A DNA stretch of 64,000 bases from Peptoniphilus raoultii (GCF_900099555.1 NZ_FMWM01000002.1:372001-436000); one strand, 5' to 3'. Shown: positions 47,238 through 57,109, numbered from the stretch's first letter. Numbers and translations: made by a program. The notes: a model not told the origin generated them from the letters alone.

Positions 47238-48471
47238 GTCTGAAGAAAGAAAAAATTCTCATGAAAGCGAGTTAAGAAAAAAATTAAATTTTAAGGAAGT
47301 ATTTTTTAGCAATGATGTTTATAAAAAACTTTTTCTAATGTTTTTTGCCTTGGCTTTTGTTTGCTATCTATTTCTAAACCAAAAAAGCCTTTATGGATTT
47401 TTTGTAAGACTTTTGGGGATTTTATTCCCCTTTATTTTAGGGGCAGCCTTTGCCTTCATAATAAAAATACTTTTAAATTTTTATGAAGAGAAACTTTTAA
47501 ATAAGATTAAGAATAAAAAATTTCAGAAATTTAAGAGGAGCATTTCCATACTTCTTTCATTTATGACCATATTTTTAATGTTCTTTTTAATATTGTCAAT
47601 AGTTGTGCCCCAATGTATCGATTCTTTTGCCCAATTGCAACAGTCACTTCCTTCGCTTGTACAAAAGGCAATTGATAAAACACGTGAAGTTCCATATTTA
47701 AATGAATATTCAGACAAACTACAAAAAAATTATGATTCTCTTTCATGGTCAAATATTTTTAAAAGAGTTAGGGATTTTGTGACTAATGATTCAGATAAAA
47801 CTATAATAAACTCAACATTTAAACAAGCCTTTGGAGCGGCTTCTAACATTTTAGGTGGCTTTGTAAACTTTGTTTTGGCCCTAATATCTGCAGTCTATAT
47901 TTTGTCATCAAAGGAAACATTAGAATATCAATTTAAAAAAATAATATTTGCAGTCTTTCCTCCAAAAGTTTCTGAAAAAACCCTACACGTTTTTACCTTA
48001 TTACACGATAATTTTGAAGGATTTGTAAAGGGACAAGTAATTGACTCTACAGTTTTAGCCGTCATAATGTTTGCGATTTGTTTTATAACAGGGATGCCAA
48101 ATGCCATAACCCTTGCCGTATTAGTTGGAGTTACTAATTTAATTCCAATAATCGGGCCCTTTATTGGAGGAGCAGTAGGTTTTATATTAATTGTAATTGA
48201 AAATTCAACAAAAGCTTTTATATTTATTTTAATAGTATTTATAATGCAACAATTGGAATCAAATTTTATTTATCCAAGACTTGTTGGCGGAGCAGTTGGA
48301 CTTCCAGCCCTTTGGACTCTTGTTGCAATAACTGTTGGTGGATCACTTTTTGGAGTTGTGGGAATGTGGATTTTTATTCCATTAATATCTACAATTTATA
48401 CCCTACTTGCCGAATACACGACCTACAAATTAAATAAAAAATCCATAAAGCTCGAAAAGAAAAAAATATAA
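47230..48471 (+). CDS. AI-2E/PerM-family membrane protein
   Basis: A 413-residue membrane protein with about eight helices, including the family signature VLVGVTNLIPIIGPFIGGAVGF and the C-terminal LVGGAVGLPALWTLVAITVGGSLFGVVGMWIFIPL. Family members export AI-2-like signals or act as sodium/proton antiporters or permeases; the substrate cannot be told. Cytoplasmic N-terminal residues are charged. It overlaps the HAD-like gene by eight bases and ends the pncB-led run. Confidence 0.9.
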   Translation: MNESEERKNSHESELRKKLNFKEVFFSNDVYKKLFLMFFALAFVCYLFLNQKSLYGFFVRLLGILFPFILGAAFAFIIKILLNFYEEKLLNKIKNKKFQKFKRSISILLSFMTIFLMFFLILSIVVPQCIDSFAQLQQSLPSLVQKAIDKTREVPYLNEYSDKLQKNYDSLSWSNIFKRVRDFVTNDSDKTIINSTFKQAFGAASNILGGFVNFVLALISAVYILSSKETLEYQFKKIIFAVFPPKVSEKTLHVFTLLHDNFEGFVKGQVIDSTVLAVIMFAICFITGMPNAITLAVLVGVTNLIPIIGPFIGGAVGFILIVIENSTKAFIFILIVFIMQQLESNFIYPRLVGGAVGLPALWTLVAITVGGSLFGVVGMWIFIPLISTIYTLLAEYTTYKLNKKSIKLEKKKI

Positions 48472-48567
48472 AAATTTCAAAAATTTTTTTAAAACATTGC
48501 TAAGATAATAGCAAATAGTGATAGAACCAGTTTAGTTTAAAAATAATGAATGTTGGAGGAATTATTT

Positions 48568-50856
48568 ATGAAAAAATATACTACAAGGCTTTTTGCAGTT
48601 TTACCTGCCGCATTAATGCTGCTGCCACTTACAAGCATGGATGCATATGCAGAATTTAGCAATAATGAAATTAAGGCTTGTGATTTGGTAAAAATTGCAA
48701 GTAAAAATTCATTAGCTAAGGAATATGTAAACTTAAATACAAAAGAGAATATTTTACATAATAATAAGTTTACTTTAAAAGTAGAAACAGATGCTAAAAA
48801 TTCTACTAGAAGCTATTTTTTTGTTGGAGTAGACAAAGGAATGCGTTTTAATGCTTTTGCAGAAAAAAATGATATAGATTTAGAAGATGTTAAAAAGAAA
48901 GCAAAAGAAGAAGTTGATAAGCTTGAGAATCTTAGTCAAGAACAAAGGGATACTTTAAAAGATGAAATAAATAGCAAAACAAGTGAAAAAGATATTAATA
49001 AAGTAGTTAAAAAAGGAAAATTACAAGATAAGAAAATAGAGGCAACAAAGAAAGTTGATAATTTAAAAAATCTTACTGATAAACAAAAGGCAGACCATAA
49101 ACATCAAATAAGCATTAAAGACAATGAAACAAGTGTAAATGATGAATTATATAAAGCTGAAGTGCAGGATTTGAAAGAAGAATATAAGAAAAATATTGAA
49201 AAAATGGAGTTTTTAACTAGGGAACAAAAAGAATATTATAAAAAACAAATAGATAAAGAAACAAGCAAAATAGGTGTTAACGGAGTATATAATGTTGCGA
49301 GCGGTGCTAATGATGGTGCAAAAGTACTGAAAGAAACACAAGAAAAGGCAAAAGATACTATTGAAAAATTAACATATCTTGCAAAAGATAAAAAAGAATC
49401 TTATAAATCTGACATTGACAATGCAGGCACAGTATATGGGGTTGAACAAATATTAGCTAGGGCAAAAAAGGAAGACAAAAAAGCAAAAGAAGAAAAAGAA
49501 ACTAAAGAAAAAGAAGAAGCTGCGAAAAAAGAAGCCGAAGTAAAAAAACTACAAGAAGCAAAAGCCAATGCAAAAGAAGAAATTAGCGGCTTAAAATATC
49601 TTGAAAATAAAGAAACATATACAAAACAAATTACAGAAGCCACAGAGATTTCTAGAGTTAATGAAATATTAGTTAAGGCAAGAGAAGAAAATAACACTGC
49701 AAAAGAAAAAGCTGAAAGAGAGCAAAAAGAAAAAGAAGAACTACAAGAAGCAAAAGCCAATGCAAAAGAAGAAATTAGCGGCTTAAAATATCTTGAAAAT
49801 AAAGAAACATATACAAAACAAATTACAGAAGCCACAGAAATTTCTAAAGTTAATGAAATATTAGTTAAGGCAAGAGAAGAAAATAATACTGCAAAAGAAA
49901 AAGCTGAAAAAGAGCAAAAAGAAAAAGAAGAAGCTGCGAAAAAAGAAGCCGAAGCAAAAAAACTACAAGAAGCAAAGGCCAAAGCAAAAGAAGAAATAAG
50001 TAAACTAGAAGATCTAGGCGACGAAAAGCAAAGCTTTATAGATAAAGTGGAATTAGCAAAAACAGAGGAAGCTGTTCAGACAATAACAGAAGAAGCAAAA
50101 ACAAAAGCAGCAGAAAAGAAAGTAAATCCTAAGCCAAAGGATAAGGAGCCGCAAATAATTATTCCTTCAAGAAGGGATAATGACTTTAGGATTAGCCATA
50201 GCCATTCAAAAACCTATCCTGTTAAAACAGGTGCAATAATTATGGCAAAGGAAAATTCTAAGGAGAGTCCACAAAATGTAATAGACAACAAACTGGGAAA
50301 AAAAGCAGAAGATAAAATTGTCTACAAGGATATAAAAGGACACTGGGCTGAAAGACAAATAAAATATGCACTAGAACAAAACTACTTTAAGGATATAGTA
50401 AAGGGAAATGATTTTAAACCAAATGAAAAAATAACAAGGGCAGAATTTGTAACGATCCTTGGAAGAAGAGCGGGAATTGACCCTTCAACATTTGAACTTA
50501 AAAAATTCAAGGATGTAGATAGCAAAAAATATTATAGTCTTTATATTGCTTGGGCCCTTGAAAATAAAATAGTCTTTGGAATAGATGAGGACACCTTTGC
50601 ACCAGATAAGGAAATGACAAGAGAAGAAATGGCAGCTTTTCTTGTAAGATTTAAAGATCTAATAAACTTAAATCTTAAAGAAGAAAAAGAAGGTAAAAAC
50701 TTTAAGGATGCGAAAGAAATTTCAACTTGGGCAAAAGATTCTGTAGAAAAGCTATCAAAGTTAAATATAATTGAAGGCATGGGCGATGGGAAATTTAGTC
50801 CAAAGACAAATTTAACAAGAGCACAAATAGCAAGTGTTATTGATAAAATTAAATAA
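48568..50856 (+). CDS. SLH-anchored surface protein with repeated three-helix (GA-like) modules
   Basis: A 762-residue surface protein. A signal peptide ends at DAYA (about residue 30). After a short domain come about seven modules of 45-65 residues with the pattern AKEEIxxLxxLxxxxxxxYxxQI, then VxxILxxA. These resemble the albumin-binding GA or related three-helix modules of Gram-positive surface proteins; modules five and six are nearly identical. Coiled KEKEEAAKKEAE spacers lie between. The C-terminus has three S-layer-homology domains beginning YKDIKGHWAERQI, FKDVDSKKYYSLYIAWAL and FKDAKEISTWAKDSV. SLH domains bind pyruvylated wall polymer, so no sortase motif is needed. ATG 48568 has GGAGG upstream. 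Host-protein binding is inference. Confidence 0.88.
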   Translation: MKKYTTRLFAVLPAALMLLPLTSMDAYAEFSNNEIKACDLVKIASKNSLAKEYVNLNTKENILHNNKFTLKVETDAKNSTRSYFFVGVDKGMRFNAFAEKNDIDLEDVKKKAKEEVDKLENLSQEQRDTLKDEINSKTSEKDINKVVKKGKLQDKKIEATKKVDNLKNLTDKQKADHKHQISIKDNETSVNDELYKAEVQDLKEEYKKNIEKMEFLTREQKEYYKKQIDKETSKIGVNGVYNVASGANDGAKVLKETQEKAKDTIEKLTYLAKDKKESYKSDIDNAGTVYGVEQILARAKKEDKKAKEEKETKEKEEAAKKEAEVKKLQEAKANAKEEISGLKYLENKETYTKQITEATEISRVNEILVKAREENNTAKEKAEREQKEKEELQEAKANAKEEISGLKYLENKETYTKQITEATEISKVNEILVKAREENNTAKEKAEKEQKEKEEAAKKEAEAKKLQEAKAKAKEEISKLEDLGDEKQSFIDKVELAKTEEAVQTITEEAKTKAAEKKVNPKPKDKEPQIIIPSRRDNDFRISHSHSKTYPVKTGAIIMAKENSKESPQNVIDNKLGKKAEDKIVYKDIKGHWAERQIKYALEQNYFKDIVKGNDFKPNEKITRAEFVTILGRRAGIDPSTFELKKFKDVDSKKYYSLYIAWALENKIVFGIDEDTFAPDKEMTREEMAAFLVRFKDLINLNLKEEKEGKNFKDAKEISTWAKDSVEKLSKLNIIEGMGDGKFSPKTNLTRAQIASVIDKIK
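49549..49932 (+). repeat. Tandem 192-bp repeat inside the surface-protein gene
   Basis: Units 49549-49740 and 49741-49932 differ at only about four positions by eye and encode modules of 64 residues each. A related GCTGCGAAAAAAGAAGCC spacer occurs at 49519 and again at 49933. The near identity points to recent duplication and possible length variation between strains. Confidence 0.9.
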
Positions 50857-50882
50857 GAAGCTTAAAATTCTTAAGAAGAATT

Positions 50883-50919
50883 CGGTGAGAAATTTTAAAT
50901 TTCGCACCGTTTCTTTTTT
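50883..50919 (+). terminator. Intrinsic terminator after the surface-protein gene
   Basis: CGGTGAGAAATTT pairs with AAATTTCGCACCG (one internal mismatch) around a single-base apex region, followed by TTTCTTTTTT. It lies 27 bp past the stop codon. Confidence 0.85.
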
Positions 50920-51067
50920 AAAAATTTTTAAATTATAGGACATAAAAATTTCACATAAATTTATTAGGTTTTATCCTTTAAAAACTGTAAAATATATGGG
51001 TATGATTAAAGTATTTCTATGAAAAGGCCCTAAGTTCTGTTACAATATGAATTAATAAGGTGGATAT

Positions 51068-52207
51068 ATGATAAGAAATAATAAAAATTTCAAAAAAAGT
51101 GCAAATTATAGGCAAAAAATTAGTGCAAGGGCATCTTTTTTAGGTCTTTTGTCCAATCTTTTTTTAGCTTTTATAAAGCTTATAATTTATCTTTTCACTC
51201 ATTCTATGTCCATTTTATCTGAAGCTATAAATAATATTACTGACTGTGCATCTTCAATAATTTCTATAGTCGGAATAAAATTTGCTCAAAAGCCAAAAGA
51301 TGAAGTTCATCCCTATGGTCATGGGCGGATTGAATATTTAATAACTCTTGTTGTAAGCGGGATGGTTCTCGTTGTAGGACTAAGTTTTGCCTATACTTCA
51401 TTTTTCAAAATTATTCATCCTGTTTCAATTAATTATCCCCTTTACACCCAGATTTTGCTTGCTATTTCCATAATTGTTAAAATTTGGCAGCAACATTTTT
51501 ATTTAAGGGAGTCAAAAAAAATTAATTCCACAACACTTAAGGCTCAGGCTGAAGATGCTAGATCTGATGTTTTGATTTCACTTGTAGTTCTTTTGGGAGT
51601 TATTGTAGAAAAATATTTTGCCTACAAGGTCGATGGTTTTGTCGGTTTTGCTGTGGCAATTTTTATTGTTTTTAATGCCATAAGACTTATTTTTGAAACT
51701 ATTTCAATTTTAATAGGCAGGGGTTTAAATGAGGAGCTGAAAAGGGAAATTGTTTCAAAAGTTTCAGCCTATGAAGGGATTTCTAATGTACATTCTATTA
51801 TTGTTACAGATTTTGGTCCTGAAAATGTCATTGTAATTATTGATGTGGAGATTGCCTATAATTTAAATCTTGAAGAGGTCCATAATATTATTGATAAGGT
51901 GGAAAGAGAAGTTTCAGAACTTTTGGGAATAAGACTTATTATTCACACTGATCCTCATGGATCTTCTAGTGAAATGATTGAAAATATAAGGAAAAGATTA
52001 AATTTAATTATTAGAGAAAATTCAAATCTCTATTCTGCCTATGATATAGTTAGGGATGGAGATCACATTCATGTAGATTTAACATATAATGCAAGAGAGA
52101 TAAAAGATGATATGGCAAAGGGGGAACTAAAAGAAACTGTAATTGAAGAGTTAAAAGAATATTTTCCTGACTACAAATTTGTAATTAGGCTCAATGCAGT
52201 TTTTTAA
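51068..52207 (+). CDS. Cation diffusion facilitator (CDF) metal transporter
   Basis: A 379-residue membrane protein of the CDF family, which exports Zn, Mn or Fe by proton antiport. Six helices span about residues 25-220. Metal-site candidates are the aspartates in NNITDCASS and the HPYGHGRIEYL and AEDARSDVLISL motifs. The cytoplasmic C-terminal domain (VSAYEGISNVHSIIVTDFGPENVIVIIDVEI) is long, with an additional 90 residues beyond the usual end. It begins the CDF-TrkA-TrkH-TrkA-Ung unit, with the next start five bases past its stop. Confidence 0.9.
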   Translation: MIRNNKNFKKSANYRQKISARASFLGLLSNLFLAFIKLIIYLFTHSMSILSEAINNITDCASSIISIVGIKFAQKPKDEVHPYGHGRIEYLITLVVSGMVLVVGLSFAYTSFFKIIHPVSINYPLYTQILLAISIIVKIWQQHFYLRESKKINSTTLKAQAEDARSDVLISLVVLLGVIVEKYFAYKVDGFVGFAVAIFIVFNAIRLIFETISILIGRGLNEELKREIVSKVSAYEGISNVHSIIVTDFGPENVIVIIDVEIAYNLNLEEVHNIIDKVEREVSELLGIRLIIHTDPHGSSSEMIENIRKRLNLIIRENSNLYSAYDIVRDGDHIHVDLTYNAREIKDDMAKGELKETVIEELKEYFPDYKFVIRLNAVF

Positions 52208-52211
52208 TATT

Positions 52212-53603
52212 ATGAAAGCACTTATAGTTGGCGCCGGAAAATTAGGCTTTAAACTTGCCGGCTCCCTTTTAACTGAGGGATACGAAATTTATGTTGTTGA
52301 TAACAATGAAGATGTAATTGAAAATGTGTCTAATGTTTTAGATGTTTTTACTGTCTGTGCCAATGCTCTTGACTTTGGCGTTTTAAAGGAACTTGATATT
52401 TCAACATTTGACGTTGTAATTTCCACAACAACAAATGACGAAGCAAATGTAATTTTATGCTCCATTTCTAAAAAACTTGGGGCAAAATATTCTATAGCAA
52501 GAGTAAGGGACCCTGAATATAGAAGATATTTGGATTTTATGTCAAGTGAACTTGAAATAGATAAAATAATTAACCCCGACTATACAACAGCCAAGGTCAT
52601 TGACAAATACCTCTTAAAAAAATATCAGCTATATGCTGATGAACTTGCAGGGGGCAAAGTTAAACTTGTGGAGTTTAATATTGCCCAAGATCTAGAATTT
52701 GTTGGCAGAAAATTAATTGACCTTAGTGCCTTTAAGGGTCTTCTTGTTGCTGCAATTTCAAGAGAAGGAAGGGCCATTGTCCCAAATGGGATGACGGAAC
52801 TAAAAAATGATGATGTAATTTTACTTGCGGGCACGGCGGAAGATATTGAAAAATTTGACAGAAATTATTCAGGGATTAATAAGGTTAAAAATGTAAGAAA
52901 AGTTATGATCCTTGGAGGGGGAAAAGTTGGTTTTTATCTTGCCAGCCTCCTAATAAATGAAGGAATTGAAGTTACAGTAATAGAAATAAATAAAAATAAA
53001 TGTTTAAATATAAAGGAAAAACTCCCAGCAGTTGAAGTGATTAATGGTGACGGAACTGACATCAATCTTTTGGAAGAAGAAATGTTTCATACCTTTGATG
53101 CCTATGTGGCGGCAACAGGAATTGATGAAGCAAATCTTTTGATGAGCCTTGTTGTTAAAAGAGCAGGCCTTTATAAGTCAGTTGCAAAAATTTCAAGGAC
53201 AAATTATGACGGTATCATTGACAAATTAAATATTGATGCAGTTTTTAATACATCCTATATTACAGCTTCCGAAATTTTAAAGGTAATAAGAGGTAGTGAT
53301 ACTCAGGCAGTTTCCCTACTTTTAAATGGTCAAGTGGAATGTAATGAATTTATTGTTAAAAAGGGGCAAATTGTCTGTGGAAAGGCCCTAAAGGATTTGG
53401 ACTTACCTTCAGGAGTTTTATTTATTGCAGTAATTAGGGGCGATGAAACTTATGTGCCAAATGGTTTAACTGTCCTTAAAGAAGGCGATAGAGCTGTAGT
53501 TTTTGCTACAAAAAAAGAAGTTAATGCTATGAGAAAATTATTTAGACACGAATCATTTTTTCAAGATGTTGTAGATATAATTAGAGGAAATAATGAAAAT
53601 TAA
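52212..53603 (+). CDS. trkA: Potassium uptake regulator TrkA (two RCK domains)
   Basis: A 463-residue peripheral subunit gating the TrkH channel in response to nucleotides. Two RCK halves are present: GAGKLGFKLAGSLLTEGYEIYVVDNN at the N-terminus and GGGKVGFYLASLLINEGIEVTVIEIN near residue 237, each followed by an RCK-C domain. Both dinucleotide motifs are intact. ATG 52212 is preferred to one 18 bases upstream inside the CDF gene. trkH starts ten bases later. Confidence 0.93.
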   Translation: MKALIVGAGKLGFKLAGSLLTEGYEIYVVDNNEDVIENVSNVLDVFTVCANALDFGVLKELDISTFDVVISTTTNDEANVILCSISKKLGAKYSIARVRDPEYRRYLDFMSSELEIDKIINPDYTTAKVIDKYLLKKYQLYADELAGGKVKLVEFNIAQDLEFVGRKLIDLSAFKGLLVAAISREGRAIVPNGMTELKNDDVILLAGTAEDIEKFDRNYSGINKVKNVRKVMILGGGKVGFYLASLLINEGIEVTVIEINKNKCLNIKEKLPAVEVINGDGTDINLLEEEMFHTFDAYVAATGIDEANLLMSLVVKRAGLYKSVAKISRTNYDGIIDKLNIDAVFNTSYITASEILKVIRGSDTQAVSLLLNGQVECNEFIVKKGQIVCGKALKDLDLPSGVLFIAVIRGDETYVPNGLTVLKEGDRAVVFATKKEVNAMRKLFRHESFFQDVVDIIRGNNEN

Positions 53604-53612
53604 GGTGAATAG

Positions 53613-55058
53613 ATGAATCATTATTTAATTGCCAAAATAATTGGCTTAATCTTAATAATTGAAGCGGTTTTTATGCTGCCATCACTAATAATTGCCCTTT
53701 ATATGGGGGACGGTTCTGCTAGGGGCTTTATCTTTACAATTATTATTTTAATTCTTGTGGGTCTAGCAACCAGATTTATTGAAACAAAACATAAAAATCT
53801 TGCACCAGCTGATGGACTTGTTATTGTTAGCTATGCCTGGATTTCAGTTTCAATTTTTGGGGCCCTTCCCCTTATGGTTGATATGAATATGTCCTTTGCA
53901 GATTCATTTTTTGAAATAGTTTCAGGCTTCACAACAACAGGAGCAACAGTTATTTCAAATATAGAGTCATTTCCAAAATCCCTTATCCTTTGGAGGAGCG
54001 TTACCCATTGGATTGGCGGCATGGGAATTTTAGTTTTTACAGTTTCCCTACTTCCAAAACTTGGGATTAGGGGTTTTCAAATTTTTAAAAAAGAATCACC
54101 AGGTCCCGTTAAGGGAAAAATTGACTCCACAATTGCAGATACGGCAAAAAAATTATATTTAATTTATATTGTTATAACTTTTGCCTTATTTGTTTTATTA
54201 TTTGTAGCAGGTATGAATCCATTTGATTCAATTGTTCATACTCTTGGAGTTGTGGGAACTGGCGGATTTTCGTCAAAAAACGATTCGATAACGTCTTATT
54301 CCACACCAATTGTATTTATAATGTCCGTATTTATGTTCCTTTGCGGCAATAACTTTTCAATTTATTATTCTCTTTACAAAAAAAGATTTAAGGAAATTAT
54401 AACTAACGAAGAATTAAGGCTTTATATAATATTAATTTTTGGTGCCATATTTTTAATTAGCCTTGACCTATATAAAAATGGATATTCAAATCCCTTTGAT
54501 TCCTTTAGAGATGCAACATTTCAGGTAACATCCATTGCATCAACATCAGGTTTTGTATCAAAGGATTTTGACATTTGGCCTTCATTTTCAAAATATATTT
54601 TATTTGTCCTAATGTTTATTGGTTCCTGTGCTGGTTCAACAGCAGGCGGACTTAAGGTTATAAGAATTGTTGTTTTAGTAAAATCGATTAAAAGAGAGAT
54701 AAGAAGAGTAGTCCATCCTAGGGCCGTTCTACCAATTTCTTTAAATGGCAGAATATTAAGTGAAGAACTTGTCCAAGGAATTAATGGATTTTTTGGAATT
54801 TATGTTATGGTCTTTGTCTTTTCTGTTGGACTTATAACCCTAACGGGAGTTGATCTTGTGTCATCTATGTCTTCAGTTGCAACAATGCTTTCAAATGTAG
54901 GTCCTGGATTTGCAGCAGTAGGCCCAACAAGAAATTTTGCCGACTTTAACAATTTTTATAAATTATATTTCAGCTTTTTAATGCTACTTGGAAGGCTTGA
55001 ATTTTTCACAATTCTTGCCTTATTCTCAAGAAAGAAATATTTGAAGGAGATAAAATAA
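53613..55058 (+). CDS. trkH: Potassium channel/transporter TrkH
   Basis: A 481-residue membrane protein with four M1-P-M2 repeats. Pore loops with selectivity glycines are seen in SGFTTTGATVI, GVVGTGGFSSKND, ASTSGFVSKDF and LSNVGPGFAAVGP. WIGGMGILVFTVSLLPKLG and GSCAGSTAGGLKVIRIVVL are also typical. It forms the membrane part of a potassium uptake system with the flanking TrkA proteins. It lies between two trkA genes with gaps of nine and three bases. Confidence 0.95.
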   Translation: MNHYLIAKIIGLILIIEAVFMLPSLIIALYMGDGSARGFIFTIIILILVGLATRFIETKHKNLAPADGLVIVSYAWISVSIFGALPLMVDMNMSFADSFFEIVSGFTTTGATVISNIESFPKSLILWRSVTHWIGGMGILVFTVSLLPKLGIRGFQIFKKESPGPVKGKIDSTIADTAKKLYLIYIVITFALFVLLFVAGMNPFDSIVHTLGVVGTGGFSSKNDSITSYSTPIVFIMSVFMFLCGNNFSIYYSLYKKRFKEIITNEELRLYIILIFGAIFLISLDLYKNGYSNPFDSFRDATFQVTSIASTSGFVSKDFDIWPSFSKYILFVLMFIGSCAGSTAGGLKVIRIVVLVKSIKREIRRVVHPRAVLPISLNGRILSEELVQGINGFFGIYVMVFVFSVGLITLTGVDLVSSMSSVATMLSNVGPGFAAVGPTRNFADFNNFYKLYFSFLMLLGRLEFFTILALFSRKKYLKEIK

Positions 55059-55061
55059 GCC

Positions 55062-56426
55062 ATGAAAATTTTAATAATAGGGTCCGGAAGAGTGGGTTCA
55101 AAAGTTATTGAGACCCTATCTTATGAAAATTTTGACATAGATGTAATAGATAAGGACCCCCAAGATTATGAATTTTTAAAAAGTTCTAGGATCAATGTCA
55201 AAAGTATGGATATTTTAGAGGATGACAATTTAAAGGACCTTGACTTTAGAGAGTATGACTATGTTTTGGCAATAACTGATCAAGACAAGACCAATCTTTT
55301 AATTGCAAGTGTAGCTAGAAATTTTCCTGTTAAAACTTTTGTAAGGCTTAATCAAATTGATTCTTTAAATGAAATAGAATATTTAAAGGATTCTTTAAAT
55401 ATTGATGAAGTTTTAAATCCCTATTATGAAATTGGCAAGTATCTCACCAATATTATTGGCCACACAAATTATTATAAGGCCGATTATTTTGGCAAGGATA
55501 AAATTGAAGTTGCAGGCCACCTTGTGGATATGGACAAGGAATTTGAAAATATGGCCCTTGAAGACATTGGATCACTTGCCACAATTCTTGTTGTTGCAAT
55601 TTTAAGAGGTCCGAAACTTTTTACACCAAATGGAAAAACTGTCCTTGAAAGAGGCGACTACCTATATTTAATGGGTCTTTCTAGAGATATAAAAAATTTC
55701 AAGATGAGTCATTTTATGATAAAAAAATCCATAAGCAATAGGAACGTTACAGTTATTGGTGGAGATTTAATTGTAAATCAAATAATTTCAAAAATTGAAG
55801 ATATAAATTTAAAAATTATTGAAGAGGATGTAAAAAAAGCAAATTTCTTTAGAAATAAAATCCCCTCTGCCTTTGTTGTAAATAAATCCTTTAGAGAAAA
55901 AAATCTTTTAGTAGATGAGGGTTTGAAAGAATCTAGTATTTTTGTTGTTATGTCAAAAAATGATGAGCTAAATATTGTTCTTTCCCTTATGGCGAAAAAT
56001 CTTGGAGTTAAAAAAACTGTTGTTGTCTTAAAAGATGATATCTATACTGGGATGATTGATTCACTAGGTCTTTATGCCCATATTGAGCCAACAACCCTAA
56101 TTGCCAGCCAAATTATAAATAAAATTTCTAAGGAAACAAAAATTTCCGTAAACTTTATTTTTGGAGGTCTTGCTCAGGTTTTTGAAATTGCAATTTCTGA
56201 CAATTTCCCAGCCGTTGGTAAAGCCTTAAAGGATTTAGAAATTCCCAAGGGCATTATTATTGGCGGAATAATTAGAAAAGATGGCCTTGCCATAATACCA
56301 AGGGGCAATTCTAAAATTGAAAATGGAGATAGACTTGTAATCTTTGCGACAAATGAAAAGAGAAAGGACCTTATAAAATTTATTGATCCCAATTATAGGG
56401 CACCTTTTTTCCATATTTTTTCTTAG
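55062..56426 (+). CDS. Second TrkA-family protein, C-terminal Rossmann motif degenerate
   Basis: A 454-residue homologue of TrkA. The first half keeps the nucleotide motif GSGRVGSKVIETLSYENFDIDVID. The second half reads VTVIGGDLIVNQIISKIED and lacks GxGxxG, so it may not bind nucleotide there. RCK-C domains follow each half. It may form a mixed gating ring with the neighbouring TrkA, or be specialised for another signal; this is inference. It starts three bases after trkH. Confidence 0.85.
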   Translation: MKILIIGSGRVGSKVIETLSYENFDIDVIDKDPQDYEFLKSSRINVKSMDILEDDNLKDLDFREYDYVLAITDQDKTNLLIASVARNFPVKTFVRLNQIDSLNEIEYLKDSLNIDEVLNPYYEIGKYLTNIIGHTNYYKADYFGKDKIEVAGHLVDMDKEFENMALEDIGSLATILVVAILRGPKLFTPNGKTVLERGDYLYLMGLSRDIKNFKMSHFMIKKSISNRNVTVIGGDLIVNQIISKIEDINLKIIEEDVKKANFFRNKIPSAFVVNKSFREKNLLVDEGLKESSIFVVMSKNDELNIVLSLMAKNLGVKKTVVVLKDDIYTGMIDSLGLYAHIEPTTLIASQIINKISKETKISVNFIFGGLAQVFEIAISDNFPAVGKALKDLEIPKGIIIGGIIRKDGLAIIPRGNSKIENGDRLVIFATNEKRKDLIKFIDPNYRAPFFHIFS

Positions 56427-56434
56427 GAGAACTT

Positions 56435-57103
56435 ATGAATTTTTTAAAAAATGACTGGACTGATCTTTTGAAAGATGAATTTCAAAAGCCCTATTACATA
56501 AATTTGAGAAAATTATTAATTTATGAATATAAAAATTTTGAAATCTATCCCAAGGCAGAGGATATTTTTAATGCCTTTAATTATACTGCCTTTAAGGATT
56601 TAAAAATTTTAATTTTAGGTCAAGATCCCTATCATAATCCTGGTCAGGCTCATGGTCTTGCATTTTCTGTAAATAGGGGCGTGAAAATCCCTCCATCTCT
56701 TGAAAATATTTATAAGGAGCTGCATGATGATTTGGGATGCTTAGTTCCAAAAACTGGCTATTTAAAATCGTGGACAGATGATGGGATTATGCTTTTGAAT
56801 ACCACTCTAACAGTTAGAAAAAATATGCCCATGAGCCACTCCAAAATAGGCTGGGAATTTTTTACGGATAGGGTAATTGAAATAATTAATGAGAAAAAAG
56901 AGCCTGTTGTCTTTATACTATGGGGGGGGCACGCAAGATCCAAGAAAAAGTTTATAACAAATAAAAGGCACCTAGTCATTGAAGGACCTCATCCTTCACC
57001 TCTTTCAGCTTACAGGGGATTTTTTGGTTCAAAACCTTTTTCAAGGGCCAATAAGTTTTTAGAAGAAAATGGAATAAGCTCGCCAAGTTGGCAAATAAAA
57101 TAA
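56435..57103 (+). CDS. ung: Uracil-DNA glycosylase, family 1
   Basis: A 222-residue repair enzyme that removes uracil from DNA. Motif A is ILGQDPYHNPGQAHGLAFSV (Asp is the catalytic base), then LLNTTLTV, and motif B is GPHPSPLSAYRGFFG with the catalytic histidine. AGGAGA precedes the ATG. It ends the transport operon; a terminator follows. Confidence 0.95.
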   Translation: MNFLKNDWTDLLKDEFQKPYYINLRKLLIYEYKNFEIYPKAEDIFNAFNYTAFKDLKILILGQDPYHNPGQAHGLAFSVNRGVKIPPSLENIYKELHDDLGCLVPKTGYLKSWTDDGIMLLNTTLTVRKNMPMSHSKIGWEFFTDRVIEIINEKKEPVVFILWGGHARSKKKFITNKRHLVIEGPHPSPLSAYRGFFGSKPFSRANKFLEENGISSPSWQIK

Positions 57104-57109
57104 TTTTTT

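Noticed and set aside
47681-47686. CACGTG as another parS core
   Set aside because: Flanking bases match parS at only about three of ten positions and it lies inside the AI-2E-family gene.
49549-49932. CRISPR-like array
   Set aside because: Two long contiguous units without spacers, in frame within a protein gene. No CRISPR array or cas gene was seen in the window.
49401-49982. Long Ser/Ala/Phe-rich open frame on the minus strand
   Set aside because: It is the exact antisense of the Lys/Glu repeat region of the surface protein; low-complexity codons remove stops on the opposite strand. No ribosome site supports it.
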